Below are positions 1 to 7,766 of a stretch of DNA of 55,524 bases, one piece after another. The stretch's first letter is position 1; each line of letters opens with the position of its first letter. Location of the stretch: positions 1 to 55,524 of the forward strand of contig DMYD01000049.1 of NCBI GenBank assembly GCA_003483745.1. Direction: 5' to 3'. The DNA comes from Roseburia sp. Lineage in GTDB: Bacteria > Bacillota > Clostridia > Lachnospirales > Lachnospiraceae. The notes under the pieces are model-generated. The model was not told the origin of the DNA, made no database searches, and saw only the letters and a program-made list of their open reading frames with translations. Both the position numbers and the translations under genes were made by a program.

Positions 1-2134
1 TTACAATGGTCTGAACAGTAACGCTTCTTGTTCTGTCGTACATCAAAACAGCTGCCGAATATTTCTGCAGGCTCAGTTTCAGTACTCCATCCACTACTTC
101 ATACTTTTTCGGCATCAGTGAATAGCCCGTTTCGTTTGAAACGATCACACGCTCTAACACCGCATTTTTCGGGATTCCACACTGCCATACTTCAAGTTCC
201 ACATCACGCTGCTGCTCCTTATTATTTATAAGAACAACAAACTGCTGCTTGCGGTTAAATCTTGCGTAACAAAGGAGATTATCATTTCCCTTTAAAAACA
301 TAAGGGAACCGGTACGAAGTGCTTCATTTTCTTTATGGATACGGATAATGTCACGGTGAAAATCGATCAGGACAATGTCCTCTTTTCCCCATGGATAAGT
401 ACGTCTGTTATCCGGATCTGTAAATCCGCAGAGTCCCGCCTCATCGCCGTAATAAACGGTCGGTGCACCCGGCCATGTCATCTGAACAACAACCGCTTCA
501 CGGAATACTGCCGGTTTTATTCCTTCCTCAGCAGCAGCTGTGCCAAGCACTGCTGCCCGTCCCACTTTTTCATTGGTTCTTGTCATAAATCTGGAGTGAT
601 CATGATTCGAAAGCTCATTCATGGCGCACAAAAGCTGTGAGGTCTGAAAACTTGCCATATAATGGCGCATGGCACCTTCAAAGTCTTTCACGCTTCCCTT
701 TAACTGTGGTTTTGACTCATCACTGTGTTTTTCCATACCGGTCAAAAACCAGGTCAGAGGTTCCATGAATGCATCATAATTCATAACGGTATCCCACTGG
801 TCACCTTTCTGCAGCCACTCTTTCGGATCACCGTAATGTTCCGCCAAAATAATCGCATCCGGATTTGCCGTTTTCACTGACTTACGGAAATCTCTCCAGA
901 ACTTATGGTTCATCTCCGGAGAATGTCCTAAATCTGCTGCGACATCCAGTCTCCAGCCATCTGCATTGTATGGCGGAGATACCCATTTTGCTGCGACACG
1001 CATGATATCATTGTACAGTTTCTGTGAACCTTCATAATTGAGTTTCGGCAATGTATCATGTCCCCACCAGCCCTCGTAAGTCGTATTGTACGGCCACGCA
1101 AGCTGATCCTGGAATCCAAAAAAATTGCGATATGGGCTGTCTTTAGAAACAAACGCACCATCCTCGTAATCCCCGCTTACCTGATAAATTTCCTCACGGT
1201 CAAGCCATTTATTAAAAGACCCGCAGTGATTAAACACACCATCTAAAATCACTTTCATACCACGCGCATGGATTTCTTCTACCAGTTCTGCAAAAAACTG
1301 ATTGCTCGCTTCAAGATTTTTCTTATTTGTCACACGGTTAATATAACGTGTTGCCTTCCGGTTATCGCTCACACCATCCTTTAACAGTTCTCCACCATCC
1401 TCTACGATTTTTCCATAATGTGGATCAATATAGTCATAATCCTGAATATCATATTTATGGTTTGATGGTGAAACAAATAATGGATTAAAGTAAATTACTT
1501 CCACACCCAGGTTCTGTAGATAATCAAGCTTCTGTCTGACTCCCTCTAAATCACCGCCATAAAACTCTGCCACTGAAAAATCAGACGGACACTGATCCCA
1601 GCTGTCCATCTTTCTGCTCGTGGAACGGATATAATAATATTCATCGGTCAGCACATCATTCGACGTATCGCCATTATAAAAACGGTCGACTAATATCTGG
1701 TACATGACAGCGCCCTTTGACCAGTCCGGTGTTGAGAATCCCGGTATAATACAGAATCGGTATTCGTCACGCTTTTCCTTGCTGACACCATAACGGTCAT
1801 AATACACATTTAACATACCGCTTGCCACTTTAAAATAATAATAAAACGGCTCCTCTCCAAGTGTAAACTTTACCTCATAATAATCAAAAGCACCTTCGTT
1901 CTCTGCCTTTTTCATTTTGTATTTTTTATCATCGGTACACAGCCATACAATATCCACATTATCACGCCCCGTACGGAAACGGACCGTCACTTCCTCACCG
2001 GCCTCCGGCTCTGTCGGCTGCCTGTAATCCGCAGTTCCATCTGAAAAAAGTGCATTCTTTTTTAACAGTGGACGCATCTGCATAATATATCTTTGAATAC
2101 GATTCAATTCATAAACTGATTCTTCCTGATTCAT
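1..2134 (-). CDS. GH13 alpha-glucan hydrolase (neopullulanase/cyclomaltodextrinase type), 3' end cut by window
   Basis: The reading frame is open from ATG at 2134, with GGAGG 5 bases upstream, to the left edge, giving more than 711 residues with no stop in frame; the TAA seen at bases 1-3 is in another frame. Residues about 20-120 look like an N-terminal carbohydrate-binding domain of the CBM34/CBM48 kind. The catalytic barrel shows all four GH13 blocks: DGVFNH near residue 297, GWRLDVAAD near 390 with the nucleophile Asp, LAEHYG near 430 with the acid Glu, and SNHDHSR near 507. No signal peptide is visible, so it is probably an intracellular enzyme acting on imported maltodextrins. The exact substrate cannot be read from sequence. 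The gene has its own promoter and an odd leader (see 2139-2223). Confidence 0.9.
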   Translation of the reverse strand, partial: MNQEESVYELNRIQRYIMQMRPLLKKNALFSDGTADYRQPTEPEAGEEVTVRFRTGRDNVDIVWLCTDDKKYKMKKAENEGAFDYYEVKFTLGEEPFYYYFKVASGMLNVYYDRYGVSKEKRDEYRFCIIPGFSTPDWSKGAVMYQILVDRFYNGDTSNDVLTDEYYYIRSTSRKMDSWDQCPSDFSVAEFYGGDLEGVRQKLDYLQNLGVEVIYFNPLFVSPSNHKYDIQDYDYIDPHYGKIVEDGGELLKDGVSDNRKATRYINRVTNKKNLEASNQFFAELVEEIHARGMKVILDGVFNHCGSFNKWLDREEIYQVSGDYEDGAFVSKDSPYRNFFGFQDQLAWPYNTTYEGWWGHDTLPKLNYEGSQKLYNDIMRVAAKWVSPPYNADGWRLDVAADLGHSPEMNHKFWRDFRKSVKTANPDAIILAEHYGDPKEWLQKGDQWDTVMNYDAFMEPLTWFLTGMEKHSDESKPQLKGSVKDFEGAMRHYMASFQTSQLLCAMNELSNHDHSRFMTRTNEKVGRAAVLGTAAAEEGIKPAVFREAVVVQMTWPGAPTVYYGDEAGLCGFTDPDNRRTYPWGKEDIVLIDFHRDIIRIHKENEALRTGSLMFLKGNDNLLCYARFNRKQQFVVLINNKEQQRDVELEVWQCGIPKNAVLERVIVSNETGYSLMPKKYEVVDGVLKLSLQKYSAAVLMYDRTRSVTVQTIV

Positions 2135-2138
2135 ACAA

Positions 2139-2223
2139 TCCTCCTTGTTTTGCGGAGCAAAATGCGACTGCTTTTGCAGGGAGCAATGCCCAACACATTG
2201 GGCAGGATTTTCCTCCTTGTTTT
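2139..2223 (-). repeat. Leader of GH13 gene: 13-bp direct repeat of the RBS flanking a hairpin-rich 59-bp insert
   Basis: The 13-bp sequence AAAACAAGGAGGA (minus strand) occurs at 2211-2223 and again at 2139-2151, where it supplies the ribosome binding site. Between the copies lie 59 bp containing the inverted repeat TGCCCAA/TTGGGCA (2187-2193 and 2198-2204) and a GCAAAA...TTTTGC pair. An ATG at 2196-2198, 13 bases after the upstream SD-like sequence, opens a 29-codon frame that overlaps the start of the amylase gene in another frame. It could be a small-element insertion with target duplication or a leader that regulates translation. Confidence 0.6.
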
Positions 2224-2258
2224 CCCTCATTGCGAAAATTTACGAAAATATTTCTTTT

Positions 2259-2286
2259 ATTGTAACACAGTATAGTACTTTCGCAA
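2259..2286 (-). promoter_or_regulatory. Candidate sigma-A promoter of the GH13 gene
   Basis: On the minus strand TTGCGA (2281-2286) and TACAAT (2259-2264) are separated by 16 bp, about 125 bases before the start codon. No catabolite or MalR operator was recognised with confidence. Confidence 0.5.
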
Positions 2287-2314
2287 CGTCTAAAACCTGA
2301 TTTATGTCAAAAAA

Positions 2315-3439
2315 CTATCTTTCTCCTGTCAGAACATCACTGCAATAATCAAGCACATCCCGTATCACTTTTTTATTGGTATGATAGAATACCCTGTTGT
2401 TTTCTTTTTCCAGTTCCACCAGCCCTTTTTCATACAATGCATTCATGTGATGGGAAATTGTTGCTGTTGTAAGGTTTGCATGTTTTGCCAGCTCACTGCC
2501 ATATGCACTGTGTTCCCTGATATATTTTAAAATTTCAAACTTGCTTTTATCTGCTAAAAGTTTCAATACCTCAGGTGCATACTCATCCATGTTTTTTTCA
2601 TCTTTTGACAGTGCGATCCGAAATGGCAGTCCCGCCGAAAATAAAATTCCCATTCCAAACCAGTCTGGTTCTGAACACAAATCGTCCTCTTCATCACAAT
2701 GCAGCATCGTCCGGTTCGGTTCCATTATGCTGGCCCATAGTTCACAGCCACAGGATTTTTCCTCCATTGTAAGGTTTAATTCAGAAAACAGATAGGCACG
2801 GAAATCCCGTGTTTCACAAAATTTCATCCAATAATCATAAAAAAACTTTACTTCATCCAGCAATGTTTTTTCAAACTGCATTAAAATATCTTCCGCCAGC
2901 TTCAACAGCCCGAATACCTTCTCCTGATGCTTTCTGCGATTCCAGAAAATATCCTGAAGCCGGAGTTTTAATGTATCTGTCAGATCTGATGCCAGAAGAT
3001 GTTTCATAACTTCCTCAACCGTATCATTGTTTTCGCGATTTTCACCGATTACCATTCTACTGCCATATCCATCCAGATGTTCCCGGAACATCCTGCAGTA
3101 CATTTCCTCCTGCATACCGGTCAGCCTTTTCTCGCAGTCCTCTCTGCTCTCATCACTGCAATGTTCCCAGAGCAGTACGATGTCCGCAAGTCCGCACCCA
3201 TCCTTTTCACCGGAAAAATAATATGTTACATCATCCATATATGGTTTTAATAATTTTTTTGCTTTATTTTCAATCTTCTGAAGAAGGCTAAAAATCCGCT
3301 CGGCATCAGGATTTGTCAGATCATATTTTTTCTTAAGTCTGTCCCCTAACTCTTTGTAGGATTCTTTTCCGGCCATATGCGCCAACAGCATATAGGACTC
3401 TTCCTTCCTGTTTAAAGTGTCATGAATGATTGTTTGCAT
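2315..3439 (-). CDS. ArsR-family winged-helix regulator with long N-terminal region
   Basis: This 374-residue protein has an ArsR-type winged helix at its C-terminus, about residues 291-360, with the recognition helix TTATISHHMNAL at 325-336 and a wing before FYHTN. The first 280 residues are hydrophilic, mostly helical by eye, and match no domain I can name; they resemble the long sensory regions of DUF5937-like ArsR proteins. The family binds operator DNA as a dimer and usually controls a neighbouring transporter. Here the neighbour upstream, 17 bases away, is only the remnant of an MFS transporter, so the regulator has probably lost its main target. The inducer is unknown. The start ATG at 3439 has AAGGAG upstream. 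Confidence 0.8.
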   Translation of the reverse strand: MQTIIHDTLNRKEESYMLLAHMAGKESYKELGDRLKKKYDLTNPDAERIFSLLQKIENKAKKLLKPYMDDVTYYFSGEKDGCGLADIVLLWEHCSDESREDCEKRLTGMQEEMYCRMFREHLDGYGSRMVIGENRENNDTVEEVMKHLLASDLTDTLKLRLQDIFWNRRKHQEKVFGLLKLAEDILMQFEKTLLDEVKFFYDYWMKFCETRDFRAYLFSELNLTMEEKSCGCELWASIMEPNRTMLHCDEEDDLCSEPDWFGMGILFSAGLPFRIALSKDEKNMDEYAPEVLKLLADKSKFEILKYIREHSAYGSELAKHANLTTATISHHMNALYEKGLVELEKENNRVFYHTNKKVIRDVLDYCSDVLTGER

Positions 3440-3456
3440 TAATGTAGGAAACTCCT

Positions 3457-3710
3457 TTACTCAAACTGTACTTTTCTTATTTTGATATATCCAAATAATA
3501 ACACACAAATAAGTCCACTGACCATAAAAATCTGACGGACACTGCAAATGACCACAAGCAGACTCACTGCGACAGATGCTGCCGGAACTGCTGCAGTCGC
3601 CAGTGCGTTAAATATTGCGCCTACCCGCGCCAGATACTCCTGCTCCGACCAGGATGCACTGTCTGTCATCGCATAGCTTATCTTTTTTCTTTCTTTTTCT
3701 TTCTTCCTTC
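3457..3710 (-). pseudogene. MFS transporter remnant with internal deletion
   Basis: The last 70 codons (3669-3457) encode EQEYLARVGAIFNALATA followed by two membrane segments and a charged tail, which is the normal end of a major facilitator transporter. About 43 bases upstream, at about 3710, an ATG begins a basic leader (MKEERKRKKKDKL) typical of an MFS N-terminus, but it is one base out of frame with the C-terminal piece. The simplest reading is an internal deletion of about 1.1 kb joining codon 13 to the last 70 codons. The ATG at 3669 would give a 70-residue fragment that cannot transport. It is followed after 17 bases by the ArsR-type gene, the usual arrangement for such a pair. Confidence 0.7.
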
Positions 3711-3937
3711 ATATCTCTCACCTGTCCCTTTTCCCTTCACAGTTTTTATACTGTTTTACAAGCATCTTTTATATTGTCAGATGTCTATCTAGTACTTTTA
3801 TAGCATAATATTTTATACTCGTCAGTATTTATGTTAGATTTTCATCTAATATTGGTGATATAAAATATATTTACACATATATTTTGACGTTGTATAATTT
3901 AGGAAAAGGATATTTGAAGTTAAAGGAGGACATCAGG

Positions 3938-5812
3938 TTGACTGACAACGATATCAAGCTTTTTTTCGATGTCTATTTTAATAATTTTATAACCAGCATT
4001 TCCTGGGATGAGCAGATTCATGCTCCTGCCACAAAAGAGGAATGGATCGGGTGCCTGAAGAATTGCGGACGTTCAAGATACCAGCTTTGCATCGAGGATG
4101 ATCTTTTGTTCCGCTCTTTTTTTACACATTTAAAAGAAGATACGCCTGCTTTAAGCAACAGTCAGTTTGATCTGATTTTAAGTTACTGCCGCAAACTTTA
4201 TTACAGCCAGTACAATGAACCGTCTCTGCTGCTTCGTTTTGCAGAAGAACTGATCCCTCATTATAAAGCAAATAAAGACATTGAAAGCCTTATTTTTTTG
4301 TACACCTGTGCCGGTTATTCTGCACTTCAGCTTTCCCGCACAGGCGATCATGAAATTGGACTGCGCTCAAGTGACTATTATAAGAAAGTTGTTGCGCTGC
4401 GCGATGAGATCGATACATTTCAGGTGCCTGCAAGCCGTGACTATATTTTTATCGCCTATGATAATCTGATCCGTGTTGAACCGTTTCTCCATAATCTGCC
4501 GATTGAGGAAGCATATCAGTTCTTTTTAGAATTGCTGGATCTGCGTAAACAGGAAAAGTTCTGCCGTTATGACACTGTCAATCCACGCATTCCAAAAATT
4601 GTGAATAAAACAATCAACAATTTTATTTCCTGTGAAAATGAGCTGCTGCTTTTTGATATTGAATTTCCGGATTCACTGCGGCTGCATTTATTCGATCTGA
4701 CAAAAGAGCATTACATAGAAGTTCTGAAACGCAAAGGTTCCATTTATGGCTGTCCTCCCTCGCTCGTATTTCAATATTATCGTCTCATGGCAGAAGAAGA
4801 TGCAATAAGCTGGGATGAGGCATATTCGATCGTAGATGATTATTATACACGGAAAAATGAAATGATCCCGGATGAAACAGAACTGGATTATCTGTCTTTT
4901 TATGTAGATCTTCCAATTCTCCTGATGTACTTTTTATCCCATACCACACTTTCTGCAAACGAAAAAGATCACAGAAACCTCACTTACCGCAGTATGGTCA
5001 TCCGTTTTCTGTCGACAAGACATTATCGTCTGCACACATATTCGCAGTATGATGGTATGCGTATGGCATGTTTTCATCCAATCGTACTTGATACTTTCCA
5101 TCATCCGGTAGAAAAGACAAACTTTATCCTTGACCTGATTGTCTCAAGCCACCTTGCAACACTGACACACTCCGTCATGGTTTCATACCTTGCAGAGGCA
5201 CTTTTAAAATATATTCTGGATGATAAACCGGAAATTCTACTCTGTCCGGCACTTGGAACAACGGTTTCTGAAATTCAGAAAAACCGTTCTCACATCATCG
5301 ATTTTGCCGTACAGGGATCGATGCTTCACGATATCGGCAAAAACGGAATTGTTCCGATCATCAACACGCAGCACCGGAAGCTGACTGATTACGAATTTTA
5401 CCTGATCCGCATGCATCCTGAAACGGGAGCGAAAGATCTCGCATCGATGCCTGATTTTGCCTGTTATGCGGATATTGCACACGGACATCACCGCACCTAC
5501 GATGGCACCGGCGGTTACCCGGATGATTTTGATATCATCCATTCACCATGCCGTCCGATTATTGATCTCGTGCACATCTGCGACTGTCTGGATGCAGCTA
5601 CCGATTACTTAAGCCGTAACTATCACAATGCAAAAGATTTTGATACTGTACTAAAGGAATTAGCAGATGGCAGTGGCACACAATATAATCCCGATATCAT
5701 CAACCTGATTCTAACACACTCCGATCTCAGGAAAGAGCTTGCCTCCCTGGTCGGACCAAACCGTGAAAATATCTATTATGATGTATACCGGACTTTTGCA
5801 AATAAACGATAG
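3938..5812 (+). CDS. HD-GYP domain protein, putative c-di-GMP phosphodiesterase, atypical GYP motif
   Basis: I place the start at TTG 3938 because AAAGGAGGA lies at 3922-3930; an in-frame TTG at 3884 has no such site. The protein is then 624 residues. Residues 1-390 form a soluble, mostly helical region of unknown function with no receiver or membrane segment. The HD-GYP domain follows: THS near 411, MLHDIGKNG near 463 (metal-binding HD), HGHHRTYDGTGGYP near 516-526, and the ICDCLDAATD helix. The GYP motif carries one extra residue, DGTGGYP instead of DGxGYP, and lacks the usual Glu after HH. The HD residues are intact, so it may still hydrolyse c-di-GMP or another cyclic dinucleotide. A hairpin terminator follows at 5842. 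Confidence 0.85.
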   Translation: MTDNDIKLFFDVYFNNFITSISWDEQIHAPATKEEWIGCLKNCGRSRYQLCIEDDLLFRSFFTHLKEDTPALSNSQFDLILSYCRKLYYSQYNEPSLLLRFAEELIPHYKANKDIESLIFLYTCAGYSALQLSRTGDHEIGLRSSDYYKKVVALRDEIDTFQVPASRDYIFIAYDNLIRVEPFLHNLPIEEAYQFFLELLDLRKQEKFCRYDTVNPRIPKIVNKTINNFISCENELLLFDIEFPDSLRLHLFDLTKEHYIEVLKRKGSIYGCPPSLVFQYYRLMAEEDAISWDEAYSIVDDYYTRKNEMIPDETELDYLSFYVDLPILLMYFLSHTTLSANEKDHRNLTYRSMVIRFLSTRHYRLHTYSQYDGMRMACFHPIVLDTFHHPVEKTNFILDLIVSSHLATLTHSVMVSYLAEALLKYILDDKPEILLCPALGTTVSEIQKNRSHIIDFAVQGSMLHDIGKNGIVPIINTQHRKLTDYEFYLIRMHPETGAKDLASMPDFACYADIAHGHHRTYDGTGGYPDDFDIIHSPCRPIIDLVHICDCLDAATDYLSRNYHNAKDFDTVLKELADGSGTQYNPDIINLILTHSDLRKELASLVGPNRENIYYDVYRTFANKR

Positions 5813-5841
5813 GATACCAGAATGAACGGATTTTTAGAAAA

Positions 5842-5871
5842 AAAAGATAGCTATCGGCTAGCTATCTTTTT
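5842..5871 (+). terminator. Rho-independent terminator after the HD-GYP gene
   Basis: GATAGCTA (5846-5853) and TAGCTATC (5859-5866) form an 8-bp stem with a 5-base loop, preceded by A-rich sequence and followed by TTTTT. The T-run is also the first part of repeat copy 1. Confidence 0.85.
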
Positions 5872-6064
5872 AGGAGAAGGTATTTTTACTATGGGGTATA
5901 GCAAAAAATATATATAATGTATTGGGGGGTTTTTACGGTTATTATAATAGCATGAGCGACAGAATAAGTGTGCACAAACTTCATATTTTTTTGCCCCTTA
6001 AACTATACAAAATAAACAGTACCTTAGTACCAGTTTTAAAACTGGTACTAAAATTTTGCACAAA
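5867..6064 (+). repeat. Dispersed 197-bp intergenic repeat, copy 1
   Basis: This stretch matches 18795-18991. The first 88 bases, from TTTTTAGGAGAAGG to ATAATAGCATG, differ at one position. The rest is diverged but alignable, with shared AATAAGTGTGCACAAA, ACAGTACCTT and TTTGCACAA blocks. It starts in the T-run of a terminator, carries AGGAGAAGG 10 bases before an 8-codon ORF (MGYSKKYI), and has a TATAAT near its middle. Its right part holds a perfect 28-bp palindrome (6024-6051) that is not conserved as sequence in the other copy. It ends 11 bases from the cysN stop codon. Identity is unknown; a miniature mobile element or a structured RNA gene are the leading options. Confidence 0.8.
6024..6051 (-). 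terminator. Perfect 28-bp palindrome downstream of cysN, possible terminator
   Basis: TTAGTACCAGTTTT and its exact reverse complement meet without a loop. On the cysN strand it would form a strong hairpin 24 bases past the stop codon. The following T-run is poor, so efficiency as an intrinsic terminator is uncertain. Confidence 0.45.
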
Positions 6065-6074
6065 CGATTGCGCA

Positions 6075-7766
6075 TCAGATTTCCCAATAGTTTTCATGGA
6101 AGATCACTTTCCGGTAAGTTCCGAATGTCAGCCACTGATTCCAGAACACTGTATCCTTCTCGTCCTGTTCATATCCCTCTAAGAATGACTGCAGATCTTT
6201 CTGCGATTTTACATTCACTGCAAATCCTCTTCCATTGACAACCGGAACACCTGAGTAACGATAATCTGCTAATGGAAGAATCGCCTCGATCTTATTGTCA
6301 CGTACCTGCACCGCAACCTGGTCTCTTAAGATCAGAATGTCAAAATACTCCGGATATTCATAAGTTTCACTCTTCGTCGGGATCACATCGCCCACCGTGT
6401 AGGTCTTCTGCTCCGGTTTATGTTTTGCAATGGAAGATTTCTCCATGTTATAGTAGAACTCCTCGAAGATATCTCCTCGTGCTTTTAAATCTCCGTAAAC
6501 AAATACCGGCTCGTCTGTCTCATTGCCGCTTGCAAACTTCTCTACGACACCGCAGGCAGAAGTCATGTTAGTCACACGGTCGATTAAGATCAGTTCGCCC
6601 ATGGTCTTATGTTTTTTGAATACATCAAGCGGAATCTTTTCATCTAAGACAATATTGCAGACTGCAATCTCATTTTTTCCTAATGTATCAGTCGGATGAT
6701 GTTCTCCGGTGTTAACATCGATCTTATAAGAAATCTCTGTCACAGTTCCTGTGATCAGTTTTGTTCCAAGTTTGATAAAATAGTCGCCTCCGGCTGACAA
6801 CTGGTTGTCATCCATCCATAAAAGCGTTGTCGTAAATTTCTGTGCTGCCGTGATGCCGCTGCCATTCTCTAGTACACATCCTCTTGATACATCGATCTCT
6901 TTGTCTAACTGAATGGTAACCGGCTGTCCGGTCTGTGCAGTATCTGCCTCTTTTCCAGCTACTAAGATGCTCTTTACACTGGCAGTCTCATTGCCCGGTA
7001 ATACTGTTAAAGTATCACCCACATGCACCTCACCTGCCTCAATCTGTCCCTGAAAACCGCGGAACGTATGATTTGGACGGCATACACGCTGTACCGGCAT
7101 ATAAAATCCCTGCTCTTTTGCCTTTTCAGTCACATCAACCTCTTCCAGATAGGTTAAGATTGGTTCACCCGTGTACCATGGGATATTGTCTGATTTCTTT
7201 GTGACATTATCGCCCTCTGTCGCAGATACCGGAATGATTTTTACGCTTTCAAGTCCAAGCTCACCTGCAAGCTGTAAGATCTCTGCCTGGATCGCATCAA
7301 ATTTCTCTTTATCATAACCAATTAAATCCATCTTGTTTACGGCAAATACAAAGTAGCGGATTCCCATCAGCGCACAAATTCTCGCATGACGTCTTGTCTG
7401 CACTAATACACCCTGTGTTGCATCCAGCAGAATGATTGCAAGATCTGCAAAGGATGCTCCTACTGCCATGTTTCTGGTGTACTCTTCATGGCCTGGCGTA
7501 TCTGCCACAATAAAACTTCTGCGGTCTGTCGTAAAGTAACGGTATGCGACATCAATCGTGATACCCTGTTCACGCTCTGCCATCAAGCCGTCAAGCAGCA
7601 GGGAATAATCGATGGCTCCCTCTCTGCTTCCGACTTTACTGTCCAATTCAAGTGCTTTCTCCTGATCTGCATAAAGCAGTTTTGCATCGTATAAAATATG
7701 TCCGATCAGTGTGGATTTTCCGTCATCTACACTTCCACAGGTAATAAATTTAAGTAAACCTTTCAT
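6075..7766 (-). CDS. cysN: Sulfate adenylyltransferase GTPase subunit with C-terminal extension
   Basis: CysN is the GTPase subunit that drives ATP sulfurylase: sulfate plus ATP gives APS and pyrophosphate. The G-domain motifs are intact: GSVDDGKS (11-18), DTPGH (89-93) and NKMD (144-147), followed by EF-Tu-like beta-barrel domains up to about residue 409. At 563 residues it is about 90 longer than E. coli CysN (475). The extra C-terminal part, about 410-563, is not an APS kinase: it has no second P-loop, and cysC is a separate gene. Its function is unknown. The gene directly follows cysD (stop and start adjacent) and closes the sulfate operon. Confidence 0.95.
   Translation of the reverse strand: MKGLLKFITCGSVDDGKSTLIGHILYDAKLLYADQEKALELDSKVGSREGAIDYSLLLDGLMAEREQGITIDVAYRYFTTDRRSFIVADTPGHEEYTRNMAVGASFADLAIILLDATQGVLVQTRRHARICALMGIRYFVFAVNKMDLIGYDKEKFDAIQAEILQLAGELGLESVKIIPVSATEGDNVTKKSDNIPWYTGEPILTYLEEVDVTEKAKEQGFYMPVQRVCRPNHTFRGFQGQIEAGEVHVGDTLTVLPGNETASVKSILVAGKEADTAQTGQPVTIQLDKEIDVSRGCVLENGSGITAAQKFTTTLLWMDDNQLSAGGDYFIKLGTKLITGTVTEISYKIDVNTGEHHPTDTLGKNEIAVCNIVLDEKIPLDVFKKHKTMGELILIDRVTNMTSACGVVEKFASGNETDEPVFVYGDLKARGDIFEEFYYNMEKSSIAKHKPEQKTYTVGDVIPTKSETYEYPEYFDILILRDQVAVQVRDNKIEAILPLADYRYSGVPVVNGRGFAVNVKSQKDLQSFLEGYEQDEKDTVFWNQWLTFGTYRKVIFHENYWEI

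Noticed and set aside
1..3. TAA on the minus strand taken as the stop of the GH13 gene
   Set aside because: It is not in frame with the ATG at 2134; the gene runs past the window edge.
5922..6182. Plus-strand ORF of 86 residues running from the repeat into the cysN end
   Set aside because: In the other copy the corresponding frame shares ISVHK and STLV, but substitutions are mostly non-synonymous and the frame runs antisense into cysN.
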